Below are positions 10,301 through 18,300 of a DNA stretch of 38,840 nucleotides, in pieces. The translations under genes were made by a program, and so were the position numbers. Source of the DNA: Bacteroidales bacterium (GTDB taxonomy: Bacteria; Bacteroidota; Bacteroidia; Bacteroidales; FEN-979); assembly GCA_014860625.1 (NCBI GenBank), contig JACZJJ010000005.1, positions 1 to 38,840 of the forward strand, given 5' to 3'. How positions within the stretch are numbered: the first letter of the stretch is position 1; each line of letters opens with the position of its first letter. The notes below the pieces were generated by a model. It ran no database searches, was not told the DNA's origin, and worked only from the letters and a program-made list of their open reading frames with translations.

Positions 10301-13300
10301 CGCCTGAACAATGGTCATGCTGGCTGGTCCGGCATTTGCCGACCATCCTGTGATATTTCCTGATGTTTGCGTACATGTCCAGAGCGACTGTGTTCCGGTA
10401 ACGTTGGAAGTAAGTGTGATCCCTGTTGATTCGAGGTTACAGATAGCGGTTTCAAGGGAGCTGTTGGAAATGTCGGGAGTAGGATAAACGGTCACCATGT
10501 AGTCGGTCACAGATCCGTCGCAACCATTTGCATTGGGTGTGACCTGGTAGGTCACCGACTCGATGTCATAGCCTGTATTGTCGAGGGTTTGGTTGATCAG
10601 TGTTGCAGGAGTGCCATTATCTGACCAGCCAGTGATATTGGCAGAACTGGGCACACAACTCCACGTAAACTGAGTGGAGGCTACATTGGAAGTGAGACTG
10701 ATATTGGTGCCCAGCTCATCACATTGTGCATGTGAAGCAGGTGAGTTTGAAAGATCAGGTGTTGGGAAAACAGCTACTTTGTAAATTGATGTATCACCGC
10801 TGCAGGAATTTGCATGAGGCACAATGGTATAGTAAACTGTGTCGATGTTGTTTCCTGAATTATTGATTAATTGGTTGATCGCAGTTCCTGGAACTGCACT
10901 GTTACTTTGTCCGGTGATGTTCCCTGAGCTGGCTGATGCCACCCATGTGAAAAGGGATCCGGTAACATTTGTTGTGAGGTTGATGCCGGTATTCTGATCG
11001 TTGCACTGTGAATGGATCAGCGGGGAGGTTGTGAGGTCGGGTACAGGGTAGACATAGATAATATAATCGGTTACCTGTCCCGGACATCCGTTTGCTTCCG
11101 GAGTAATGTGATAGGTAACGGATTCAGTGATATACCCTGAATTAACCAGAGTTTGGTCAATCAATGCCGTGGGAGTGGTGACGTCGCTCCATCCGGTAAT
11201 ATTTCCTGAACTTGGTGTACAGGTCCAGGTGAAAAGTGTACCAGCAACGTTGGAAGTCATTGTTACTTGGGGAGATACATTGTTGCAAACAGAAATCGAA
11301 GAGGGTGAATTGGAGAGGTCGGGTGTGGGATACACGGTAACAGGGAAGTTTACAACCGTGCCAGAGCATCCTTCATATTTTGGAGTTACAGCATAGGTAA
11401 CCTCTCCAATGATAAAAACGGTGTTGGTCAAGGTTTGGGCAATGAGCAATCCACTGTCGGCAGTATGGCCAGTAACAGTGCCAAGGGTAACAGACGGGAC
11501 CCAATGGAAATTGGTACCGGTAATCGCTGAAGTCAGTGCAATATTGGTTGTCGACTGGGAGCAGATTGACGACGTGAGGACACTGTTTGTGATTGATGGA
11601 ACGGGTATTATGATTGCAACAAATTCAGTCCTCGTCGGGCTGACACATCCTGTGATTTCGTCCTCGGCATGAGCCCAATAGGATGTTGTATCATTAATAA
11701 ACGGAGTTGTAAATGAGGTGCCGATTCCGATTTTATTTCCTCCTGTAGGGGCATCATACCAGTTAATTCCTGCTCCTCCTGATGTGGACGCTGTAAAGGT
11801 AACCGTGCCAGGGCCACACCTTGAAACGCTGGTATCTCCGGTAGCATTTTCCGGAATAGGATTGATAACTGCTGTGATCTCTTTTCGGGTATCACTGATG
11901 CAATCCGATGTATCGTTTCTGGCTTCAACATAATAGGAAGTGGTGGTTGTCAGGACCGGGGTAGTAAAGTTGAGTGAACCCTCCAGCAGCAATGTTCCTG
12001 CCGTTGGTGCATCATACCAGTCGGCAGTTTCATTTTCCAATACCGTTACATGCAGGTTCACCGAACCCGGGCCACACCGGGCGGTATCCTGGCCTTCCGG
12101 GACAGGTGGTGTGCCAATGTGCATGGCAGTGATTTGAGCAGTACTTGAACTGGCTGAGTACCACCAGGTGTTGATCATCTTGTTGTGACAGTTGCCGGAA
12201 GCCCATATATGACATCCTGAACCAGCAGGCAGGCATCCAGTTAAATTGGATCCAATTGGGAAAGCCATGCAGCCACTTCCACCACCACCCAGTGTTATTT
12301 CCGTATCATCCCAGTAGACCAGCGGCGTTTGGCTGGATGTTGAGATAGGCCTTACCAATGTAACTGTAAAACCATCCGGGTTTTCTTCGATATCCCACAG
12401 GGGCAGGTTGGTCAATCCATTGACATATGAAACAGTAATAATGAGGTCGGTGCCGTCGGGAACAGGCACGCCTGTTCCATCGAGCCCATCCCATGCTATA
12501 TTATTAACCCCTGCTGTAACCGTCGAATATAAATAAACATCATTTGCTGGACCGCCGTATGGGACATCGATCCTGATCTCAACATTGCCTGCCTTGTTCA
12601 CTTCGATGGTGATCAGTTTCTTACCGCTGCATAGTGGATAAGCCGGATCGGGAATCAGGTTTGGAGTCCCAATCATTACACCATAGACCCCATTAACATA
12701 GACAAGAGTATCAGGGTTGTTGCAAAAAACCTTGTATTGGGCAATTCCGGGGAATGAATTGGAAGTATTGGTGTTCTTGGATTTTCGGTCGTTGGTAAAA
12801 TTTCCTGTATTGGTACATCCCACCGAGTTACAGAACATGGTGAACCGCCCAACTGAAGCGTTACTGTAACTTAAACGGGTTACAATTCCATCATCGGAAA
12901 AGACAAACATTTTCGCTGAAAAAGGTTGAGTCCCGATGTTGGCATAGAACTGCCAGGACTTAGACCAAACCCTTCCAAGCTTCGCATCGGCTGGCAATGC
13001 AGGTGTATTTGCTCCGGACACTACGGTAAAGTCAAACAGATCAAAATCGATGCTTCCTGAGAACTCAATGTAAAAATCCCCCACTTCAGCGGGTAACGTG
13101 GTTGTCCAGATAAAGGGGGTGTATCCTCCGCTTCCGGGAAATGGTCCGGTCACAGCTTCGTTATAATTCGCAATGTAACCGGTTCCTGTTGTGGGAATAG
13201 TACCGGACATCACAACCGTTCCGGATGGGTTTCTAAGCTGGTAGGTTCTATTTGTGTTGCTGGACCTGTGGAATCCAAACAGGATTTTCTCTCCAACATT

Positions 13301-13498
13301 GGATATGTGAATGTTTAACCGGTAATTTTCCGGACAGTTATACGTGGCGAAATCAGTATAGCCGGCATCGATGGAAAGATTTCCATAAGTGTTAATGGTA
13401 GGTCTGACCTCTTTGGTCCCTTCCGCATACGATTGGCCAATGAAATAACATTGAAATAAGGGCAATAATATTGCCAGGAGGAGAGAAAATCTCTTCAT
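4325..13498 (-). CDS. Giant PKD-like repeat / FISUMP surface protein, 3057 aa
   Basis: I start at ATG 13498, where a signal peptide begins (MKRFSLLLAILLPLFQCYF, mature start near AEGTKE). The frame is open for 25 more codons upstream, but those are translated heptamer repeats. The family N-terminal module spans about 25-460 (NIHISNVGEKILFGF, GRVWSKSWQF, NTWWYSAS). Two Ig-like domains with NWYDAPTGG-type cores follow (about 495-630), then 23 PKD-like repeats of about 93 residues (about 631-2777). Most repeats contain a Cys near the start (ICNN, QCNN), a conserved F-T-W-T, S-G-Y-x-I-E-T-V-T-Y, and a second Cys in ANGCDG, which suggests one disulfide per repeat. An Ig-like LKGGIPLGGTYTG domain and FISUMP (about 2861-3057) close the protein. 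The expected role is an extracellular stalk or adhesin. There is no recognisable T9SS CTD, so its export route is inferred only. Confidence 0.92.
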   Translation of the reverse strand: MKRFSLLLAILLPLFQCYFIGQSYAEGTKEVRPTINTYGNLSIDAGYTDFATYNCPENYRLNIHISNVGEKILFGFHRSSNTNRTYQLRNPSGTVVMSGTIPTTGTGYIANYNEAVTGPFPGSGGYTPFIWTTTLPAEVGDFYIEFSGSIDFDLFDFTVVSGANTPALPADAKLGRVWSKSWQFYANIGTQPFSAKMFVFSDDGIVTRLSYSNASVGRFTMFCNSVGCTNTGNFTNDRKSKNTNTSNSFPGIAQYKVFCNNPDTLVYVNGVYGVMIGTPNLIPDPAYPLCSGKKLITIEVNKAGNVEIRIDVPYGGPANDVYLYSTVTAGVNNIAWDGLDGTGVPVPDGTDLIITVSYVNGLTNLPLWDIEENPDGFTVTLVRPISTSSQTPLVYWDDTEITLGGGGSGCMAFPIGSNLTGCLPAGSGCHIWASGNCHNKMINTWWYSASSSTAQITAMHIGTPPVPEGQDTARCGPGSVNLHVTVLENETADWYDAPTAGTLLLEGSLNFTTPVLTTTTSYYVEARNDTSDCISDTRKEITAVINPIPENATGDTSVSRCGPGTVTFTASTSGGAGINWYDAPTGGNKIGIGTSFTTPFINDTTSYWAHAEDEITGCVSPTRTEFVAIIIPVPSITNSVLTSSICSQSTTNIALTSAITGTNFHWVPSVTLGTVTGHTADSGLLIAQTLTNTVFIIGEVTYAVTPKYEGCSGTVVNFPVTVYPTPDLSNSPSSISVCNNVSPQVTMTSNVAGTLFTWTCTPSSGNITGWSDVTTPTALIDQTLVNSGYITESVTYHITPEANGCPGQVTDYIIYVYPVPDLTTSPLIHSQCNDQNTGINLTTNVTGSLFTWVASASSGNITGQSNSAVPGTAINQLINNSGNNIDTVYYTIVPHANSCSGDTSIYKVAVFPTPDLSNSPASHAQCDELGTNISLTSNVASTQFTWSCVPSSANITGWSDNGTPATLINQTLDNTGYDIESVTYQVTPNANGCDGSVTDYMVTVYPTPDISNSSLETAICNLESTGITLTSNVTGTQSLWTCTQTSGNITGWSANAGPASMTIVQALTLSGWVADSLFYHITPQSNGCDGPVYNYKVIVNPIPELTTTPMWDSICSETSTNIQITSTTASTSFSWTAALTSGDISGFADGTGTQVSQILTNNLNVFGSVTYTIIPATSSCTGLDTSYIVTVKPMPHLTNQPKWDSICNNTSPNITLTSAVAGTQFTWTCTPSSANVTGWSDVSVPTTLLDQTLVNSGYDIENVIYTITPEANGCDGPDSNFVVTVFPVPDLSNTPITQEQCNNLSTNIALTSNVTNTLFTWTATPSSANITGYSDQPAGVTLIDHTLVNSSYIDQTVTYHITPHANDCDGIVYDYVVTVHPTPDLTNTPLNQSQCNNLNTNIALTSNIAGTQFTWTATGSSGNVTGFSDNTTPATLIGHTLVNSGFDIETVTYEIIPRANSCDGSLYTYVVAVFPTPDLHFNPTSQTLCSGQASGIALSCSVLDSAFSWTVVSSSANITGHSAGSGGSIVQTLSNSGTTIETVTYTVTPSANGCNGPALDVVITVNPVSHVTSAPLAQDFCSGGTATLNLTADVTGTTYAWTATPSSANLAGFSDGTGALISQTLTNTGYTIDTVFYTITPTANGCDGPDSVFTVVVYPIPDVSNNPMFSELCNGTSTNITVLSNVAGTSFSWTATPSSANIIGFGPGSGTLIDQMLTNTGFVVENVTYHITPTANGCTGTVYDFVATVVSQPDVYFDPTAQTICDGETTNVQVLSHVTSATFTWTALASSPNLNGYADGSGPLIAQPITNSGNTIETVTYTATPVAFGCPAGIPGNVVVTVNPTPHVSNNPLTQSICSEASTNFPLTSTVTGTTYAWTATPSSANLSGFSDDSGPSVIQAITNSGYTIETVTYQVTPTANSCDGPDSNVVVTVFPTPDLANDPKDTAICNGQPTGVNLLYNVANTLFTWTATGSSLLVSGYSDNSVPTTLLDQTLTNSGYDIETVTYHVTPIANGCDGLLTDYTVTVYPVPDLSNNPPNMAICNGQSTGLSLLSNVANTQFTWATTASSSNLGGFSDNTTPTTLLDQTLTNSGYTIETVTYHVTPHANGCDGIIWDYTVTVYPTPDLSNNPASSEICNNSGPNVSLTSNVANTLFTWTATASSPNLGGFTDNTTPTITLNQTLTNSGYTIETVTYHLTPHANGCDGTVWDYTVTVYPVPDVSNTPMNHAQCNNTMTGINMTSNVANTLFTWTANSSSPLVTGYSDNTGIPVDLIDQQLVNPTFINQTVTYHITPHANGCDGIVWDYTVTIFPTANLSNSPAVQTQCNEQGTNISLTSNVANTTFTWRAFSNSPNTTGFSNNSGPGATTIDQLLRNDGFEVDTVTYRLMPNANACNGDSTDYRVIVFPTPDMSNDPPASQVCNSTPTGVTLASHVAGTTFTWTCTPSSGLISGWSNNAVPTTSLNQTLVNNGLLIETVTYHMTPSANGCIGPDTNYIVTVVQSPDVYFNPPAETICSEATSNIQILSHVPGTTYDWTTSSSSPNLTGYTDGTGDLIAQSVTNSGTTIETVTYTVSPTAWGCPPGIPGSVVLTVNPEPIITNTDTTFAICSSTNTGIVPQSSVANSSYTWVATGSSANVGGFSDGSGLVIVQQLVNTGFVNETVTYTIRPIANSCSGETRDFVVTVFPVADTYYDPNGEAICTGETCNINILSHVTGSTYTWTAAGSSGAVSGYSGGSGDLIQQTLLNSGYTLPYVTYQVTPAANGCVGTTSQVIVTVNPWPSVDYSTCTDIITTTGGQSIVLKGGIPLGGTYTGTGVNAGVFYPGIAGEGVYNIIYTYTNDMGCTRADSNTITVMAPLPFNCGENLTDIRDGKVYPTVVLGSQCWMASNLNYGNVIASSQVQRDNCLFEKYCLSDNPVNCTSYGGMYQWDEMMDYAADNGAQGFCPPGWHIPTEAEWNTLFNVFISNGFAGNALKYTGYSGFNGQMEGIRFHNSTWRFLTTNPILRSTMIWSSTARGSDKAWAHGMNEVVVDNDYTPSVSFYPSSRINAFSVRCIRD

Positions 13499-13504
13499 AA
13501 GGTT

Positions 13505-13590
13505 GTTGCTGGTTGCTGGTTTCGAGTTTTGAGTTTCTGGTTTTGAGTTAAGTTGGTTCCTGCCTACTGCCAACTGTCAACTGCCAACTG
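13505..13590. repeat. Two heptamer arrays upstream of the giant gene
   Basis: Plus strand 13505-13553 reads in sevens: GTTGCTG, GTTGCTG, GTTTCGA, GTTTTGA, GTTTCTG, GTTTTGA, GTTAAGT. At 13566-13590 a different heptamer appears: ACTGCCA, ACTGTCA, ACTGCCA, ACTG. Both lie between the candidate promoter (13651-13670) and the start at 13498, so they would form an unusually long 5' untranslated region. The second family recurs inside the OmpA gene. Confidence 0.75.
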
Positions 13591-13650
13591 GATTTCCGGC
13601 GATAAAAATACGACTTTTTTGTTTTGGTAATACCCTAACTTATTAGACAA

Positions 13651-13670
13651 CAAAATTGTGAGGGGTTGCA
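13651..13670 (-). promoter_or_regulatory. Candidate promoter, TGCAACC...CAATTTTG
   Basis: Minus strand TGCAACC, five bases, then CAATTTTG, one base off TAnnTTTG. It resembles the motifs before the other FISUMP genes, but lies about 150 bases before the start instead of 20-40, the gap being filled by heptamer repeats. Confidence 0.35.
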
Positions 13671-13672
13671 CG

Positions 13673-13766
13673 CTGGATCACTGGATGACTGGATCACTGG
13701 ATCACTGAATGACTGGATGACTGATCTATGTCCAACCTGTCCAACCTGTCTAACCTGTCCAACCTA
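13673..13766. repeat. 8-bp and 9-bp tandem repeats at a gene 3' end
   Basis: Seven octamers of the CTGGATCA/CTGGATGA type (13673-13728) are followed by four nonamers TCCAACCTG (13731-13766). The last nonamer runs into the TAG stop codon (13764-13766) of the upstream FISUMP gene, as also happens at the giant gene's 3' end. Confidence 0.8.
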
Positions 13767-15248
13767 ATCCTTAAGGCAACGAACAGCAAAGTTGTTACTG
13801 ATGAGTGCTGGATACAACGACATGCTGGGGGTGTACTCGATATCGACAACCACTTCGTTCATGCCGTGTGCCCAGGCTTTGTTGAGTCCATGGATGGAGG
13901 ATGACCAGTAGAGTTTGGATCGAAGAATCGGGTCGTTAGCCGGGAACTTCCAGGTGAGGTTTTGGAACCGGATGCCTGTCATCAATGCGTTGAAGCCTGA
14001 ATAGCCGCTAGATTTCAGAGCGTTGCCGGCAAATCCGTTGGAGATGAAGTTGGTGAACAGCAGGGTCCAGTCGGCTTCAGCAGGAATATGCCAGCCGGGC
14101 GGACAAAAGCCCTGGGCTGCATTTTCGGAGGTATATCGCATGGCCTCGTCCCACTGATAGAGACCTCCGTAAGCAGCGCAGTTGACAGGGTTGTCGTTGT
14201 AGCAGTATTTTTCGTTGATACAGTTATCCCGCTGGATCTGAGAGGAGGCAATGGTAGTCCCGAAATTCAGGTTGTTGGCCATCCAGCACTGGGAACCGAT
14301 GAGAACAGTTGGATAGTTGTTGTTATCCCGGAGGTCGGTGAGGGTATCTCCGCAAGTATGGGATATCGGATCCGTGATATGGATTGTGATTGAGGCGCTG
14401 TCGATACAGCCGAAGTCATTGGTATAGGTGTACCTGATGTGATGTACCCCGGCCCCGGCAATGGCTGGAAAAAATGTCGAACCTGTCAGCCCTGGGAAGA
14501 CTGTTCCTCCTGGACCACTGAAGACTCCGCCTGAGGGTACCGCCCCTTTGAGATCAAATGGCTGCGCCTCGATGGTGGTGAGAGTATCGAAGCAGACGGT
14601 CATGGAGACCACAGGCAAAGGATTCACGGTTACCACTGCTGAATTCTGTGTTCCAGTGCAGCTATTAGCTGTAGGAGTGACCTGGTATGTCACTGTCGGC
14701 ATCATGTACCCCGAATTGGTTAATGTTTGTTGGATAAGATCCCCTGATCCGTTTGAATACCCCGAAACATTGCCCGTGCTTCCAGAAGCAACCCAAACGA
14801 AGGATGTCCCGGTAACATTTGAACTTATACTGATCAGTGCCAACTGCCCACTGCATACTGCCTGACTGGCGGGTGTGAAAAGAACATCTGCCACTGGATA
14901 AACGATCACCTTGAAATCGGTTGAATCGCCGGTACACCCGTTGGCTGTACCCGCCACACGGTAGGTCACTGTATCAATCGTGTATCCTGAATTGGTTAAC
15001 GTTTGTGAGATGAATGCTCCGCTTCCATCGCTATATCCGGTTACATTGGCCGAATTGCTGAAAGCTCTCCAGGCAAAGGTGGACCCGGAAACATCAGCCT
15101 GAAGGGATAAGCTCGTAGCCTGTCCATTGCAGATGGATTGTCCGCCGGGGGCAGCGCTCACCGCCGGTCGCGGATTGACAGTCAATATCACCGGCATCGT
15201 CCCTCCCGGCGGACACCCGTTGGCCTCCGGCGTTACGTTGTAGGTCAC
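13764..15248 (-). CDS. 3' half of interrupted PKD-like/FISUMP gene
   Basis: This is the downstream part of the gene that starts at 19370, in the same frame. The frame between TAG 15350-15348 and the first usable GTG (15248) is open and still encodes PKD-like sequence (PNLSGYADGSGDLIAQT). It contains the rest of the ninth PKD-like repeat, two more repeats (starts QSICNGQ and QAVCSGQ), the Ig-like domain (LKGAVPSGGVFSG) and FISUMP (about residues 299-494: CGDTLTDLRD, QCWMANNLNFG, CPPGWHIPAEADW, RCLKD then TAG). It has no signal peptide, so if translated alone by reinitiation it would stay in the cytoplasm. It makes sense only as the C-terminus of a single 1868-residue protein. The C-terminal cassette is nearly identical to that of the gene at 22627-27348. 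Confidence 0.8.
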   Translation of the reverse strand: MTYNVTPEANGCPPGGTMPVILTVNPRPAVSAAPGGQSICNGQATSLSLQADVSGSTFAWRAFSNSANVTGYSDGSGAFISQTLTNSGYTIDTVTYRVAGTANGCTGDSTDFKVIVYPVADVLFTPASQAVCSGQLALISISSNVTGTSFVWVASGSTGNVSGYSNGSGDLIQQTLTNSGYMMPTVTYQVTPTANSCTGTQNSAVVTVNPLPVVSMTVCFDTLTTIEAQPFDLKGAVPSGGVFSGPGGTVFPGLTGSTFFPAIAGAGVHHIRYTYTNDFGCIDSASITIHITDPISHTCGDTLTDLRDNNNYPTVLIGSQCWMANNLNFGTTIASSQIQRDNCINEKYCYNDNPVNCAAYGGLYQWDEAMRYTSENAAQGFCPPGWHIPAEADWTLLFTNFISNGFAGNALKSSGYSGFNALMTGIRFQNLTWKFPANDPILRSKLYWSSSIHGLNKAWAHGMNEVVVDIEYTPSMSLYPALISNNFAVRCLKD

Positions 15249-15347
15249 CGTTTCAATCGTCGCCCCGGCATTGTCGATGGTTTGGGCAATCAGATCTCCC
15301 GACCCGTCGGCGTAGCCCGAAAGGTTGGGTGATGAGGGGGAAGCAGT

Positions 15348-18300
15348 CTAGGAAAAGGTTGAGCCTGTAACATGCGACTGCAGGGATAATGTGCTGGGAT
15401 TTCCTTCACATACGGTTTCTCCCGGCGGCACGAAAAACACATCCGGTACCGGGAAGAGAGTCACGGTGTAGTCTGTCACCGAACCCGGACACCCGCTGTT
15501 GACAGGAGTCACATGGTAGGTGACAGTTTCTGTGTCGAACCCCGAGTTCACCAGCGTCTGGTCGATGATGGTTCCGGGAGCCACGCTGTTGGAGTATCCT
15601 GAGACGCTGCCCGAGGAACCGGTGGCTGTCCAGGTGAACTGGGTGCCGGCCACATTGGATTCCATCGTTAGGGCGGTGCTCACGTTGTTGCACTGGCTCT
15701 GGGTGAGCGGATTGTTGGTCAGGTAGGGCGAAGGAACAATGGTAACCACGTAATCAACGGTATCTCCCATACATCCGTTGGCATGGGGCACGATGCGGTA
15801 GGTGACCGTCTCGTTGACCGATCCCGAATTTACCAGATTCTGGTCGATCAGCGTCATGGGATTTGTGGTATTATCCGAAAAGCCAGTAATGAACAGCGAA
15901 GAGCCAACAGCCGTCCAGGTAAATAAAGTACCTGCTACATTGGAGGTAAGTACAATATTGGTCGCATTGTTGTTGCAGATCTCTTTTGCCGGAGGTGTTG
16001 TTGACAAGTCGGGAACCGGGTAAACAGTCACTACAAAACTGGTATCTATTCCATCACAATCGTTGGCCGATGGGGTAATGGTGTATGTCACCGTTTCGAT
16101 ATCATCCCCCGAATTCACCAGGGTCTGATCCAACACCGTTGTTGGTGTCGGTTGATCCGAAAAGCCCGAAACGAACAGCGAAGAGCCAACAGCGGTCCAG
16201 GTAAATTGCGTTCCGGTTACATGCGATGCTAATATCACGCCTGTTGACTGCCCACTGCAGACTGCCAACTGAGGAGGATCATTTGACATGTCGGGAACAG
16301 GAAATACGGTTACAACATATCCCGAATCCGGACCCTGGCAACTGGCCGCAGTGGGGGTCATCTGGTATGTTGCCCACTCAATGTCAAATCCTGAATTGAT
16401 CAGTGTCTGATTCAGCAGGGTTGTAGGTGTAGTTTCATCGGCATAGCCCGAGATGTTTCCCGTAGATCCTGTTACTGTCCAGGTAAACCAGGTGTTTGAA
16501 ACATCTGATGTCAAACTGATATTCGGGCCGGTATTGTTGCAAATCGAATCCCCTTTTGGCTGGTTGGTAAGATGGGGGAGTGGTTTGACCCATTGGGTGA
16601 AGATTGCTGGCAAGCCAGTGCAGGTACCTGTGGCTGGTGTTACGGTATAAAGGATGCTTCCGGAGGTAGACAGGGAGTTTGATAGTTGCTGTGCTATCAG
16701 GTCTCCGGAACCGTTGCTGGCTCCGGTCACGGTTCCAACGCCCTGTGCAGCAGTCCAGTTAAACGAAGTGCCTGCGCAGGTAGCGGTCAGCTGGATATCC
16801 GTTGTTGCTTCCGAGCAGATGGAATCGAACATAGGGGTGGTGGTGAGCGCTGGTACAGGGTTGACGATAACTTTGTAATCGGTTACCGGACCGTTGCAGC
16901 TGTTGGCACGTGGAGTGAGCTGGTAGATGACGGAGTCTTTCACAACTCCCGTCAGGGTCAGTGTTTGGTTGATTGTGGTTGTTCCCGGACCAGCGTTCGG
17001 CAGGTAGCCTGCAATATTCCCCGAGGTTTGGGTGCAGCTCCAGGTGAAGGTGGTGCCCAATACGTTTGATGTCAGGTTGATGCCGGTGGATTGACCCTGG
17101 CAGATCTCTTTCTGCGCAGGGGAGTTGGAGAGGTTGGGGGTAGGATAGACCGTTACGGTATAGCCGGTGACAGGTCCGCTGCATCCGTTGGCGCTTGGTG
17201 TGATATTGTATACAACAGTTTCTACCTGGAAGCCATTGTTAACAAGAGTTTGGTCAAGGAGGGTTGTGGGTGTGGGGTTGTCGCTCCATCCTGTTACCTG
17301 TGGGGAACTGGGTGTGCATGTCCAGGTAAATTGAGTGCCTGCTACAGTTGATGTGAGCGTGACATTGGTGCTGACATTGTTGCACTGAACCTTCGACTTG
17401 GGAATGTTGCTGAGGTTGGGTACCGGCCTCACCGCTACCCTGTAGGTGACACTGTCGCCCAGGCATCCGGCAGCCGTTGCTGCTATCCTGTAACGGACAC
17501 TATCTGTTGTGGTGCCTGCGTTGGTAAGTGTCTGACTGATGACCGAACCACTGCCGTTGAAGTATCCACCCATGTTTGGATTGGTGCTCCAGGCGCGCCA
17601 GGCGAAGGTGGAGCCGGTGACATTGGCTGTCAGTGTGATGTTGGCCGAAGTTCCGTTGCAGATCGTCTTCACTAGTGGCGTGGTGGTCACTGAGGGGATT
17701 TGGTTGATGGTGATCGATTTCGTTGTGGCTGTTCCCGATCCGCATTCGGCATTCCATCCTTTTACCGTGACCTGTCCGGGTCCCGGAGGCGCTGTCGGGG
17801 AAAAGGTGATGATCTTAAAGGGTGAGGCAGTAGTATCTGTTCCGCCCGGCCAGGTCCAGATATACTTCTGTGAATTGGAATCGGAAGAGCAGGTATACTG
17901 GGCCGAACTGCCCTGGCAAACACCCGATGGACCCGTGATTGACCCGAGCACTCCGGGCAGTTGTTTCTTTGTGATGGTAACCGGAACAGTAGTGGTGTTG
18001 GATACATACCACCAGGTATTGATAGTCTTGTTATCTCCTGGATCCCAGTTAGCCGACCAGATATGACAGGGTGTTACTTCACTCTGGCAACCCCCCGGAG
18101 GGCTGGTGGTAGGACCCGGGGGCATGGCCGGACTGATATTAGTATCGTCCCAGTAAAAAGATGGTTCGGATGTGCTGGCCGGTCGGATGAGGTTTACCAG
18201 AAATCCAAACTCATTGTTCTCCACATCCCACAATGGCAGATGGGTCATCCCTTTGACATAGGTGAGGGTGAATGGGAATGTTGAACCGCTGGGAACAAGT

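Noticed and set aside
13499-13573. Upstream ATG 13573 as start of the giant gene
   Set aside because: The extra 25 residues are translated heptamer repeats and would place the signal peptide internally. ATG 13498 begins a normal signal peptide.
13764-13960. Diversity-generating retroelement acting on the FISUMP domains
   Set aside because: There is no reverse transcriptase or template repeat in the window, and differences between copies include silent and non-adenine changes, so the adenine-specific signature is not met.
15348-15350. TAG read as an amino acid (recoding) in the split gene
   Set aside because: TAG is the normal terminal stop of at least three FISUMP genes here (4325, 13764, 22627), and no suppressor tRNA is visible.
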